A stretch of DNA of 64,000 nt from Meandrina meandrites (taxonomy: Eukaryota; Cnidaria; Anthozoa; Scleractinia; Meandrinidae). The stretch lies in assembly GCA_963693305.1 (NCBI GenBank), contig OY855912.1, positions 9,651,001 through 9,715,000 on the forward strand. Reading direction: 5' to 3'. Numbering within the stretch: the stretch's first letter is position 1; every line of letters starts with the position of its first letter. The notes under the pieces are model-generated. The model saw nothing but the letters and a program-made list of their open reading frames with translations. It searched no databases and had not been told where the DNA came from. Both the position numbers and the translations under genes were made by a program. Shown here piece after piece: positions 1-12,048 of this stretch.

Positions 1-693
<693 letters not shown>

Positions 694-869
694 TTAAGTC
701 CACATTTACCAAATAAAAAGAAAACTCAAACATCCTCTGTCGTTATCTAGATTTTGCCGTGAAAATAGCTTTTATTTTAATGCACGACCAACAGCCAAGG
801 GGACAATTCACTAAAATCGGTCAATCAAAATGCTTCATTGCCGGTCCGGGGTATTTTGAACTTTCTTAG

Positions 870-964
870 GGCCTGATTACATGAGCCGGGCTGGCTCGGT
901 TTGTTAAACGCAACCAAAATCGACTTCGCGATTACATGACAACCGGGCTGAAAATTTTCCATGT
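870..964. repeat. Left junction of the insert, ATTACATGA/CCGGGCTG repeats
   Basis: This is the first sequence past the end of homology with copy B. It contains two loosely matching copies of a motif with ATTACATGA and CCGGGCTG, 50-60 bp apart. No target-site duplication can be read because copy B has unrelated sequence at the site. Confidence 0.4.
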
Positions 965-1325
965 TAGAAAAAAATCCATGCTTCTTACTACAGTGAGGGG
1001 GGCTGAATGTCTAACGATCCGTTCGATCCGTACGGATCGTTAAGGTGTCTTACGCTCCGTAGAGTAGAGTTTACGGATCGTATATTGCATCTCATTAGGG
1101 ACACTTAGAAAAAAATCCATGCTTCTTACTACAGTGAGGGGGGCTGAATGTCTAACGATCCGTTCGATCCGTACGGATCGTAAAGGTGTCTTACGCTCCG
1201 TAGAGTAGAGTTTACGGATCGTATATTGCATCTCATTAGGGACCTAACGATCCGTTCGATCCGTACGGATCGTTGAGGTTCCTTATGCTCCGTAGAGCAG
1301 AGTTTGCGCTTCGTAGATTTTTATA
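965..1325 (+). repeat. 141-bp tandem repeat with GATCCGTACGGATC palindromes (left array)
   Basis: Two nearly identical 141-bp units start at 965 and 1106; a third partial unit starts near 1243. Each holds the palindrome GATCCGTACGGATC, a second GATCCG half-site and CTCCGTAGAGTAGAG. The same motifs occur in inverted orientation at 24313-24480, at the other end of the intron insert, which makes these look like subterminal repeats of one large element (inference). Confidence 0.8.
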
Positions 1326-2132
1326 GTCAGTGTATAGTTAACGAATTATTGCAGCTTTGAAAAGTCGTCCTTTCGATTATAGCGTCCGATTTGCGGTTCG
1401 TCGCTTTGGAGATGGTCGTTCACGGGGATCTTGCGTTTCGTACAGATCGGTTTGCTTTCCTAAGAGCTTCAGGAGTGGAGGGAATAGGTTTATTCAATGT
1501 CTTTGGGTTGGCATTTTTTCAACGAGTACTACAGCCTTTTTTTCGGGCTTTGCGATAAATCATTTCGGGTTTCCGTCGTTCGACGAAATTATTGTTCGAG
1601 CCGTTCGAGCCTCACTCGAGCGCGTCGAGCTGATCGTTCGTGTTCACTCGGTGGAGACAATCCATTGCGGGGTCCTGGAATATGGCGGCTGTGATCGGAG
1701 TCTTTTGTGAAGTTTACAAAATGCATTGGCTAACGGTATTCTGAGGTAGGTTAATTTTGTATATGTTTTTATTGTAATTACAGGAAACGTCTTCTGGATT
1801 CCCTTTCTTGAATTAATATATTTTGGTCTTGAAAACCATTAAAAATGTCGAAGCACATCTTCATATGCACGAAATCTTGGTTATGAAAAAAACCTTGAAT
1901 TAAAATCTTGATTCTCGAATTAAGCTTAAATTATAAGAAACTCAGTTTTGGATATAGGTGAGAGTTTTGTAATGAAGAACCGCCTTGTTTTTTTTATGAT
2001 TCCATTCAAGTGATTGTCAAGGAGGAATAAGAACATAAAACGTAATAAATCAGCTAATATGATTTCCAGTTTCTCTTGTGACTCGTGATTAAACCTTTGG
2101 AGGTCCCAAAAGGGCAACATGATTATTTTCGT
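1326..2132. other. No recognised gene
   Basis: An open frame of 117 codons (1357-1710) has no recognisable domain and lies in sequence rich in TTCG-type motifs that resembles the flanking repeat. The rest is AT-rich. I see nothing that supports a gene. Confidence 0.4.
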
Positions 2133-3004
2133 GGCGTGATCAATCGATGACAATCGATCATCGGAAATCCAATTGATCAATCGATACCAATCGATGTCAA
2201 TTAGTTAATTGTTATTGATTGCTATTGGCCAATCGATGACCAATCACAAGCTTGAGTTCTCAAATGTCATTGATTGCCATTGATTGCCAACGATTATCAT
2301 TGGCTATCTTTTGCTTTCAAGTAGATTGCCTTCAATCAATCAATCATCTATCAGTAATTCCTACAATACCACCCCCGTTAGCTCTGCATGTGGTCGTGTT
2401 CTGTTGCTCGGGTCTATTGCTACGGCTTTTGCACGGGAAATAAGTTTAATAATAATGTTTAACACTATGTTCTTATACCCGGGACTTATAACATCAACCC
2501 TCTTTAAAAATACTTCATTTTTCTTTGGAAAAACGAATGTCAACGTCCCTTTCCTTTCCCATGTCCTCTTCTGGCGGCGTATTAACAAACGCAGGCTCAG
2601 AGTAGCATAAACTGCATTCTTAATTTTGTCTGGCAGCTGATAGCTTGGGTGTAGATCCCTGCCCTGCGATTTTAACAACTGTTATAATGAAATTATATAG
2701 CTCCATGTCACCATATTTCTCGGTCTTGAAGCATTTCTTTATTACCTCCCCAAAAATATGGAAATCAGTGACAAAAGATGATAGTCAATGACAATTGATG
2801 ATAATCGATGACAATCGCTGACAGTCGCTGATAATCAATGACAACTGATGATAATCGATGACAATCGATGGCAATTAAAAAACACAAATTTTTTGGTCAT
2901 CGATTGGTCATCGATTTCTGATATCAATCAATTAATTGTTATCGATTGATATCTATTGCCATCGATTGTTATCGATTATTGGTTTCATCGATTGATCATG
3001 CCGG
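2133..3004. mobile_element. Inverted-repeat element 1 with ATCGAT-rich arms
   Basis: The ends read GGCGTGATCAATCGATGA and, inverted at the right, GGCATGATCAATCGATGA. Both arms (about 2133-2350 and 2770-3004) are built from many diverged copies of an 8-12 bp motif around ATCGAT (AATCGATGACAATCGATG and variants), in opposite orientation on the two sides. The core (about 2380-2760) is unique. No transposase is visible, so this is a non-autonomous foldback-like element. Element 2 (7492-8300) is built in the same way. Confidence 0.7.
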
Positions 3005-3269
3005 GCTATTTTCTGCCTAAATTTTCCTATGCTATTATAAACATGGCTAAAGGTTACTTTAAAATGTTGGGCTTATTTGCTGTTTAGATTATTTAATAGA
3101 ATTCTATTGATTGTTTTACATCAATAGTTTTGTTTTAATTTTCAATTTTAACATCTTTATTTTATATAGTAGACACATCAGGCTATAACATATTAAATTA
3201 GTGTACTATCATTTCCTTGTGTAAATTTGTGTGGTAATTATTCTGCATGGTATGTCCAATTGGTTCACA

Positions 3270-5968
3270 TCCCAGGGGAGGTACTCAGTATATTTTTGAG
3301 TGGGTTAATGCGCCACTGGGACTTTGAAAGTCTTACCGTATACCAGACCACCCTCAGCCGATTTTGGAACCCTATTCTAGAAAAGACCCCCCAAAACCCT
3401 ACTCTATTCTACCGTACTCTACCCGACTTGCTCTTTTTAGAAGTGTATCACTATTAGTGACAATAATGTAATACTGTATACAATCTGTTAACAGCGTTGT
3501 TGTGATGATTTTATTCACGCATAGGAAAGCCTCTTCCTCTTTTGGGTTTTATTTTTATTCTGTACTTAATTCTTCATACCATTAATGTTGAAGAACATTT
3601 TTGAAACTCAGATTATTTCAACTTTTGTACTGTTATTATGTTAGCGATTGTACTCTAAGCCAATTGTTAGTTTGTTCTGACTGTTGAAGAACATTATGGA
3701 AACTCTGATTATTTCAACTTTTGTGCTGTTATTTAATGTTAGTGATTGGACTTTAAGCCAACTGTTAGTTTGTTATGTTTAAGAACTTTTTTGAAACTCA
3801 GATTATTTCACCTTTTGTGCTGTTATTAATTATGCTTGCGATTGAACTCTAAGGCAATCATTAGTTTGCTATGTGTAGAACATTTTAGAAACATGGATTA
3901 TTTCACCTTTTGTGCTGTTATTATTTTAGCGATTGCATGAACTCTAAGGCAATCATTAGTCTGTTATCAATTATGTGTAGCACACTTTAGAAACATGGAT
4001 TATTTCAACTTTTGTGCTGTTATTACGTTAGCGATTGAACTCTAAGCCAATTGTTAGTTTGTTTTGTTGAGAAACACTAAAGAACTTAATTTTTGGAAAC
4101 TAGGTTATTTTAAATTTTGTTTTATCTCCTTTCCAAGTAGTCTAACTGGAAACGGGAAGTAGTAAATTTCAACAAACTGAGTAATAACACATAATTTACT
4201 TTTAACCTTTTCACTTACTCTCCAGGCACATATTTTTGCTTTTAACTATTTGTGCAATTGTCAACAGAGGCAATATAATAATATAAGAATTTCAACATGG
4301 AAAAGTGTTCACCTCTGCAGGGTGAGACGAAGGGCAAGCTGTTATTCCATTTTACTAACCCAAAGCTCTGAGGTGGTAGCCCGAAATTAATTCTTTGAAT
4401 AAAGACAATAAAATTTATTTACTGCACAAAATACATGCTATGTGGAGCAAAGGTCAATTAATTCGACAGCAAATTATCATGATTGTGCACTCTATTCGTT
4501 GTGATGACCGTTCTTCTATCAGTTAAATGTCACAAAGTTGTAAAAATTACGCTTCGTTGGCTTGACACATGATGGTAATTTGCATAATTAATTGTGCGCA
4601 AACAGGCGTGAAAGTATACATGTCCTCTAGTTAAAATACCTTCAATAACATGCGAACTCTGAAGTTTGAAGCCCACAACTGAATTTGAGTTGCCAAATTC
4701 AGGGTGCAGCTTATCTGTAGTTGTTTATGGTACATGACTCTTTGTTTAAAACCAGAATTTTAATTGGCAGCTCTGGCACTTATCTAGTCGGTTGCAAGTT
4801 AGAATGTAAATCAGTCATTGTTGCATTCAAAACATTACTTGGAAAAGAAAACAGAATACAGTACAATGTACTGTTAACCTAGAACAGTTATTTTGAGATT
4901 GCTTTCTTAGCTGAACTACAGCTTTCGCCACTGTAATTTCCTTGCTGCTTCCTCTTGCTGTCTGTTTTTCTTTCTTGATTTCTAACCAAAGCGTCCTCAA
5001 CTATAAGATTATTTATTTCGCAATGCGGTCACTGGCTTAGCCACTTCACAGCTAGGAAGTTCCCTCCAAATACAAATTGACAGTGCATATTTGCTTAAAC
5101 ACTGAGGTGAGAGACATTTTTCAGTTTATAGCAAGATGACTGCTTCATTGTTCAAAGTACAGTAAAGAGTCAGTAAACACCCCGTATGTGTAATACTGTA
5201 TAGACAAAAGAGTCAGTTTTATAATATTATTTTTGTTCTGGTTTGTAGGTTTTGTTTAGGTAAATAACTTTATATAAACTTAGATCAGAGGCATATTCAT
5301 TGTGAAGAGGTTCAGTATATTATTATCTCAGAATTACTGCTGTCACGTTACGGTGACTCTCTATAAGAGGGACAGTTAGGGCCGGTCCCGACGGTGTCTG
5401 TCTTAGAGAGAGTGGACTGTACACCCAATTAGGTTTCATGTTATATGAAACATACATTAACAAATTTAGAAGTTCTATTTCCATTCACTGATAATGAGAC
5501 AGAAAGATGACTGGGTAGTTACCATGATTACACATATACTTTGTAAATGTAAACACGGGGATGATCGAATGAGAGCAAAAATCAAGACCCAAAAAATCCC
5601 TAGGGCTTCCAACCAAACCCAAAAAAATCCCTGGACCAAGAATTAACCCCTAAAAAATCCCATGCCAAATTTCTGAAAAAAATTTAAACATTAAAACATT
5701 AGAAATTGAATGTTTGTGTTTAGTCATCGTATCATCTGAATAATCTTTCCTTCATCTGGTTTAACAACACTACAGACATCCAAGAGCACTTTGCCTAGGT
5801 CAGTAACACCCCAAAAAATCCCTATTTAAATCAAGCCCACCAAAAATATGCTTGCCAAATTTTCCTAGCCAAAAAAAATCCCAGAATTAATTGAAAATCT
5901 CAAACCCTAAAAACATCCTTCTATCATCCCTGTCACTTGAAATCCTGAGTACCCCTCCCCTGGGAGCA
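3270..5968. mobile_element. 2.7-kb non-autonomous element with short TIRs
   Basis: The left end TCCCAGGGGAGGTACTCAG (about 3271) is matched in inverted orientation by CTGAGTACCCCTCCCCTGGGA (about 5946-5966). Inside are runs of CCCAAAAAATCCC-type repeats near both ends (3390-3430 and 5580-5900), a 95-bp array (3586-4110) and otherwise AT-rich sequence. No open frame codes for a recognisable protein. Limits are set by the inverted ends; a target-site duplication is not clear. Confidence 0.55.
3586..4110 (+). repeat. About 95-bp tandem repeat, 5-6 diverged copies
   Basis: Units begin with variants of GAAGAACATTTTTGAAACTC followed by AGATTATTTCAACTTTTGTGC and end with CTAAGCCAATTGTTAGTTTG. Starts are near 3590, 3685, 3781, 3875, 3978 and 4080. 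Copies are clearly diverged, so the array is old. Confidence 0.8.
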
Positions 5969-6397
5969 TAGGTATGTTTAGAACTCAAATTAATTAAGTG
6001 TAATTCAATACTATTCTACCTCAAAAGTAATGCCAAATGCCCTTTAATGTTACACCATGTAAACCTGCTATCTTAAATGAGTGCAAAGTATTTCAAATTT
6101 GCAGATTTAGTTTCCTCCTATTAGTGATTACGAGGCTCTACAAAAGATATTGATTCCCTCCCCTCCACAAAGATTTTAACAGCAAGACTATTTTCAGGGA
6201 CACTACCGAGACAACTTAGCTAAATGAACCCAGGTAATTAAGAACACAAACAATTCATTCCAACAATTTATATTTCAGAAATTGGTGGTACATTGAATAA
6301 TACAGAAGAAAAAAATTGATAATTGTGCCAAGTTTGGCAGACATGAACCTCTCAAAGCCCGTAAACCTTACAATTGTGTGGGTGGGTCCACTTATAG

Positions 6398-6577
6398 TAC
6401 AGTTGAATCCCGATAACTTGAACCTTCAAGGGAAATCGAATAAGGTTCGAGTTATTTGGGGTTTGAGTTATTGAGGGTAAAATTAGTTAGAAAATTACCT
6501 GGAGGGGAATTGGAAAAGGTTCGAGTTAATGGGAGGTTCCAGTTATTGAGGGTTCGAGTTATCGGGATTCTACTGTA
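6398..6577. mobile_element. TA-flanked MITE (pogo/Tc1-like ends)
   Basis: The 26-bp terminal inverted repeats begin CAGTTGAATCCCGATAAC at the left and CAGTAGAATCCCGATAAC at the right (inverted), each flanked by TA. The whole element is about 176 bp, with internal repeats of GGTTCGAGTTAT. The ends match a very widespread animal MITE type that uses TA target sites. Confidence 0.75.
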
Positions 6578-6652
6578 GTTGCACTGCAATACCTATTGAA
6601 TATGTAACCTGAGTTCAATTATTCACATTAATTTATGTATCCTCTATTCCAG

Positions 6653-6975
6653 AAAGCATTTTGTTATGACGATGCTTGTCACTTGAAAAAGTTTTCAAAA
6701 AATCCAGTGTGAAGTACCATCACAGCAACATCCAAGTGCATGGCAGGAATGGAGATGGTGGTGGATTAGTTTCAGTTTCAGAACCACATGGATGGATCGT
6801 GCAAGGCAAATTGCAATCCACAGAAAAGCCAAAAACTGCAGGTAACTGCAATATCTATCCAATAAGTTATTCAATTGCATTTTATGATACTGATGAAGTA
6901 TGTGAACACAACTGTGAAGGTACTATTTTAATACTTCACCTGATTCCTAAGATGAAAACCAATAACAAGTTTCAA
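6653..6975 (+). pseudogene. Decayed KDZ-type (Zisupton/Kyakuja) transposase exon
   Basis: After an acceptor-like TTCCAG, the frame starting at 6653 reads K-A-F-C-Y-D-D-A-C-H-L-K-K-F-S-K-N-P-V, then a TGA at 6710-6712. It continues S-T-I-T-A-T-S...M-V-V-D, has a TAG at 6767-6769, then reads through D-G-S-C-K-A-N-C-N-P to a donor-like CAG|GTAACT at 6841. A further piece in another frame (about 6888-6960) reads D-T-D-E-V-C-E-H. The Y-D-x-A-C-H, V-V-D and W/S-C-K-x-N-C-N-P blocks, in this order, are typical of KDZ transposases found in many animal genomes. Two stops and a frame change show it is dead. The 101-codon open frame at 6676-6981 is mostly a shadow of it. Confidence 0.65.
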
Positions 6976-7491
6976 GATTAGTGAAGAAAAAAGTTATTTT
7001 TAGTAGAAAATTCCATCAGTATCAATAAAATGAACGGAACATTAATTTTCATGATCATTTACATAGATCTGCCATGAAACAGACCCTGAAATAAAACTTT
7101 TGTGATTCACCTATTTAGACAGCATGGGCAAAAGGTTTTGGAAAAGTGAATGTCAAATGATTTGAAAGATAGCTGATGTGCATATAAAACTGAAATGGAT
7201 GTATTCAACATCAGTCAATTTAAGTATGCATTTGAGTTTTGTAAGCATTAGGCAACCCAGTGAAAGTCAACCAAACATGTGAATCTAACAATACAAAACA
7301 AATTCAAATTTGAATTAAATTGTAGCATACAGCAGACAACCCTTGAATCCAAAGGCAAATGTTAAGACCAACCATTGTCAAAATAAATAATTAATACCAA
7401 TTTTCTTCCATTTGAATTACAGGATGTCAACACTGAAGTTATTCTCTTGGCTGTCAAAGTTTTGTTGCATATAACAAAACATATGAATCGA

Positions 7492-8300
7492 TGGCGTTAC
7501 CAATCGATGAAATGGATGATCAGAAATTCATCGATAAATTGATATCAATCGATAAAGTTAGCTAATTGATATCAATTGGTATCGGCAAATCGATGACCAA
7601 TCGATAGTCACAAAAAATTTCATCAATTGGCATCGATTGAAGTTCCAAGTGAAATTGAGCCACGAAGCGACGACAAACAAGTCGCATAGCTGTGAGTTTT
7701 CGCCGCCTTGTGTATGTCTCGTGTTTCACCACTTCGCAACTCAATTTCACTTGAGTTTAGAAGCAAGAATAAATTGGAAAAAACCTCTGTGGAGAGTAAA
7801 TCACTTATGCATTGAATTTATTTCTGATGTATGTCGTTTGTTAATTTATTGTTCATCCGCTAGTACCGTGACACCTGGGTGTGATAGGAGCTACCATGGT
7901 GGATCAAAAGGGCCTGTAAAGGGGAGATGGAGATGCCAAGACAGGGAAAGGACAATCCAGAAACATTAGATACTTTATATATAAATGTGATGTTTATAAT
8001 TTGTAAAATTGTTGAATCTGCAAAGTAATCTCCTTGTATTTTGGAAAGAACACTGAATCATAAACTGGGCTTAAGATAATTTAGAGAGTACAAAAACTGT
8101 ATTGGGATAATCAATAACAATCGATGACAATCAATAGCAATCAATGACAATCGATAATCGATGCCAATCGATAAGGTCACAAAAATCTTTGTCATCGATT
8201 GGTCATCGATTATCAATATCAATCGATTAATTGATATCGATTGCCATCAATTGATATCGATTTTAATCGATCATCAACTTCATCGATTGGTAACACCGGG
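7492..8300. mobile_element. Inverted-repeat element 2 with ATCGAT-rich arms
   Basis: The ends are GGCGTTACCAATCGATGA and, inverted at the right, GGTGTTACCAATCGATGA. The arms (7492-7645 and 8105-8300) are made of many ATCGAT-containing short repeats in opposite orientation. The roughly 450-bp core is unlike that of element 1 (2133-3004), though the ends are related. No transposase is present. Confidence 0.72.
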
Positions 8301-8608
8301 TGTTATATGATGTGGACAACCACAATGAAGATAAATAGAAAGGCAATCTTTTAAACCTGGGGATGGAGGTGATCTGAAAGGCCAAAAATTGTAGGGAAAT
8401 GTATTTATGTTAATTGGAATGTCAGGAGGGGTGAGGTCCCTCGGAAAAATCTCTTTGTGGGCATGGTATCGATGATTTCTGGAAACACATTGTTATTAAT
8501 AAATTTACCTATATCAAATAATTCTTTGTAATTTGCAAAGTGAATTTTTGAGACCCTCCATTATTTTAAGGAGATGTGCAGCTCCACAAAATTTCCATAC
8601 TTTAATGT
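8301..8608. other. No feature seen
   Basis: AT-rich unique-looking sequence between the ATCGAT element and the start of the Penelope complex. No open frame or repeat is supported. Confidence 0.4.
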
Positions 8609-8779
8609 AATAAATTCCCCGATGGGGGCCCCTGAGAAAACCTAGCGCTAACAAAGGTAACAAGATCCAAGGTCGGGGCCTTTGAACAACTGAACTAAGA
8701 TGGGAATTGGGGCGAGCAACGAAACGATGTAGACGTGTATTTCATCGCTCCTCGAAACTTACACCAAAGTTTACGTTTT

Positions 8780-9631
8780 ATGGGGAAAACTGGAACAAAA
8801 AAGGCAAAAAGGAAGAACAGATCTTCAAGCAGTGGCAGTAGTAACCCCTCGCCAATCGAAAAAAAGTTAAAGGGTTTTTCTTTCGAAGACGAATCGCACG
8901 TGGAGGGAACTATTGCAACTGAAATGTCGGCAACCGCCTCCAACGCGGTCGACGATGTCGGCTCGAAACTCAGTAAAATATTGGAACGTCTAGACAAACT
9001 GGACTCTATTGAAAGTAACATCAAGGAAGTCAGAGATTCAGTGCAAAAGTTGGAATCAACGGTAACGAAACTAAAATCCGACGTCGCGGAACTGGACAAA
9101 AGCGTGAAGTTCATCGACGCCGACCTAGAAGACTTCAAAGCAAAGACTAACGAAGATATCGCTTCGTTACATAAAAATTTACTCTACCAAGAAGCTTACA
9201 GCCGCCGGGAAAACCTCAAGTTCTTAAACATCCCAGAACAAACGGAGAATTCAAGTGAAAGCGACCATGCGGTTCAGGAGAACACTAAAGATGTTATTTA
9301 CTCATTTTTGGAAGACAAACTACAAATCCCCGACGCACGGAAAATAGAATTTCAGCGCCTTCACAGAAATGGAAAAGCGTCTGGCAAAAAACCACGACCT
9401 ATCCTGGTTCGTCTTCTTCGTTTTACCGACCGCGAAAGAGTATTGAAACACGCAAGAAACTTAAAGGACACCCCGTATGCAATTCATGAAGACCTCCCAT
9501 ACGAGATCGTCGAATGTCGTCGACAGCAAATAAAGAAACTAAAGAGGGCCAGAGAAAATGGCCAAACTGCCCATTTTAGTCGCTCCGAACCAGATAAACT
9601 CTACATAAATGGACAGTACGTTCCTATGTAG
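8780..9631 (+). CDS. LINE ORF1, L1-like RNA-binding protein
   Basis: A 283-residue protein if started at the ATG at 8780 (an in-frame ATG at 8735 lies in the leader; the start at 8780 is chosen because the basic K-K-A-K-R-K-N-R stretch then opens the protein). Residues about 65-135 look like a coiled coil with regular Leu/Val (S-K-L-S-K-I-L-E-R-L onward). Residues about 140-240 contain S-R-R-E-N-L-K-F-L-N-I-P and P-R-P-I-L-V-R-L-L, the pattern of the RRM-like domain of L1 ORF1p. The C-terminal part has E-D-L-P-Y-E-I-V-E-C-R-R. ORF1p of this class coats the element RNA as a trimer. The frame is undamaged. It sits 367 bp before ORF2. Confidence 0.85.
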   Translation: MGKTGTKKAKRKNRSSSSGSSNPSPIEKKLKGFSFEDESHVEGTIATEMSATASNAVDDVGSKLSKILERLDKLDSIESNIKEVRDSVQKLESTVTKLKSDVAELDKSVKFIDADLEDFKAKTNEDIASLHKNLLYQEAYSRRENLKFLNIPEQTENSSESDHAVQENTKDVIYSFLEDKLQIPDARKIEFQRLHRNGKASGKKPRPILVRLLRFTDRERVLKHARNLKDTPYAIHEDLPYEIVECRRQQIKKLKRARENGQTAHFSRSEPDKLYINGQYVPM

Positions 9632-9998
9632 CTTAAGGACAAACTTTAAAGAGTAGAACTCTCGAATCAGGACGTATTTATTATTATATAATGTATTCAT
9701 CCCCCAAATTTTGATACCAATACTGTGTTATTTTGGTTATTTCGGGAGCAAACATCTACTGAATGTATCCAATTTTTTGTATCGCCTCAGTCCACTCAGG
9801 CCTCATAAAGTCGATACTGGCCAGAAACAAGGTAAGTGGACGATTATTTACGATTATTCTCGGAATCTTATTTGTTTATACTAAGTCCAGTTTTTTATAT
9901 ATGTGTGTTTTAATGTCTTTGTTTGCTATCATTTCTTGCAACATGCGTACTATGCAAATTAGGATCGCTAACCTTGTCATATAACGCACAACAACCTA

Positions 9999-11765
9999 AT
10001 GTCGAGTTCAAATATTAATTTTAAGCTTCTATCGTTAAATGTCAGAGGGATTCGGAATTATGAAAAACGAAAGGCAATCTTTCTATGGATTTCAAAACAA
10101 AACGCTGATGTCATTTTCCTTCAAGAAACTTATAGCACAAAAGAGGTTGAACAATTTTGGAGACTACAATGGAAAGGTGAAATATTTTTTGCGCACGGTA
10201 GTGAACATTCCAAAGGTGTCATGATTCTTACAAAAGAAGGTCTTGATATAAAAATAACCGACTCCCAATTGGACCTTGAAGGTCGCTTCATTTTTCTTGA
10301 CACCATAATACAAGATTCTAGATTTTGTCTTATTAACATATACGCTCCGAATAAAGTGAAGGACCAAAAAGTGTTTTTCGAATCCTTAATTAGTCTTGTC
10401 GATCAAAAACAAATTGACTGCGGTATAATAATCGGCGGCGATTTTAACGTTGCTCCAAATCCGTCCCTCGACTGTCAAGGTGGAAACCCCGTACAAAAAG
10501 AATCATTTAATCAAATTAAGGATCTATCCCTATCAAATGATTTAGTCGATATCTGGAGAATTAGGAACCCTGATTTAAAGAAATTCACCTGGAGTCAAAA
10601 ATCTCCTTTCATCCAAAGGAGGTTGGATTACTGGCTTATAAGTGACTACCTGCAAGACGATGTAAATAATACTTTTATTAAGCGCGCAATCAAAACCGAT
10701 CACTCTGCAATAATTCTTCAATTAAATAGTATTGAAAACCACCAACACGGGCCGTCTCATTGGAGATTCAACTCTAGTCTTATTGACGACCCCGATTATA
10801 TTAAATTGATTGATGAATCATATCCAAAATGGCTTCAAGAATTCGACGAAGTCATGGACAAAAGAGTCCTATGGGACCTCATCAAATACAAAATAAGACA
10901 AGAAACCATGCGTTACAGCAAAATGGTTTCCAGAAATCGTAAGAAGGAGCTGAATGAAACTGAGTCCAAACTAGAACATTTCGAAAACTTATGTGCCTCA
11001 GATCCATGCGAAGAAAACATCACAGCCCTGGAATCCGTGAAGCTCAAATACGAGCAGTTATACGAGCATATAACTAACGGTCTTATAGTACAGTCCAGAG
11101 TGCAATGGCACGAGAAAGGTGAAAAGAATAACAAGTACTTTTTGAATTTAATGAAGCGCAATAAATCGAAAAGCACTGTAAGAAAGATTTACAAAAACGA
11201 CGGACATTTAACTTGTCAACCGAAAGAAATTCTAAAAGAACTTGGAAATTTCTACTCGGATCTTTTCAGAGCAAAACAGTCGGAACATTTTGATAGCTCT
11301 ACCAGAGCATTTCTTTCTTCGGTACACATTCCAAAATTATCGGATGAAAAGCGTGACATATGCGAAGGCGAACTTACGGTTAATGAATGCTACAATATTC
11401 TAAACACTTTCAAAAACAACAAAACCCCCGGGAATGACGGTTTAACAATAGAGTTTTATAAAGCCTTTTGGCCGTTACTTGGAAATCAATTGGTGGATGC
11501 TTTAAATTATTCCTATGAACACGGAGAACTATCTACATCTCAGCGTCAGGCTGTCATAACCCTTCTTGAAAAAAAAGACAAAGATAAACGATTTATAAAA
11601 AATTGGAGACCGATATCTTTGATAAATGTAGATACAAAAATTGGTTCCAAAGCTCTTTCTAAGCGCTTAGAAAAAGTTTTACCGGACATAATCCATCACA
11701 ACCAAAACGCTTTTGTTCAGGGAAGATCTATTTTTGACGCTATACGTACGATCGATGATATTTAA
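9999..11765 (+). pseudogene. LINE ORF2, N-terminal part: APE endonuclease and start of RT
   Basis: 588 codons from the ATG at 9999. Apurinic-like endonuclease motifs are in order: S-L-N-V-R-G, L-Q-E-T, Y-A-P-N, G-G-D-F-N, R-L-D-Y-W-L-I-S and T-D-H-S-A. The reverse transcriptase then begins with T-P-G-N-D-G-L, N-W-R-P-I-S-L-I-N and Q-N-A-F-V-Q-G-R. The frame stops at TAA 11763-11765, the first bases of an inserted palindromic element. The remainder of ORF2 continues at 12049. In an intact element the endonuclease nicks the target and the RT copies the RNA there. Confidence 0.88.
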
Positions 11766-11806
11766 CAATTATTCCACGAGCCCGCGTTGGATATGAGATG
11801 GTAGAT

Positions 11807-11839
<33 letters not shown>

Positions 11840-11843
11840 AACG

Positions 11844-11877
<34 letters not shown>

Positions 11878-12048
11878 TTTTATTAAAAACGCCCAAAAAG
11901 AATTGCAATATTTCAGCTTCCCAGCTGTTTTCGTTGACGCGTATCGACTACGAAATTGGTGGTCAATGGTATATGAGCTCATATACCATTGTCTGTTAGC
12001 CAATCAAAACTCAGGAATTGCAATATACCATTGCTAGTTTTTAATAAT
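11763..12048. mobile_element. Palindromic MITE inserted in LINE ORF2
   Basis: The left part (about 11764-11881) is one long hairpin whose arms contain AACAATTATTCCAC and CGTTGGATATGAGAT and their inverted copies around a short loop. The right part has a second palindrome, CAATGGTATATGAG followed by its reverse complement (11965-11992), and ends AGCCAATCAAAACTCAGGAATTGCAATATACCA-like. The LINE reading frame is whole on either side, so this is a clean insertion. The element at 25841-26230 has the same plan and a related AGCCAATCAAAA stretch. Confidence 0.8.

Noticed and set aside
8735..8779. Upstream ATG as the LINE ORF1 start
   Set aside because: The extra 15 residues look like leader; the ATG at 8780 fits the basic N terminus better, though this is not proven.
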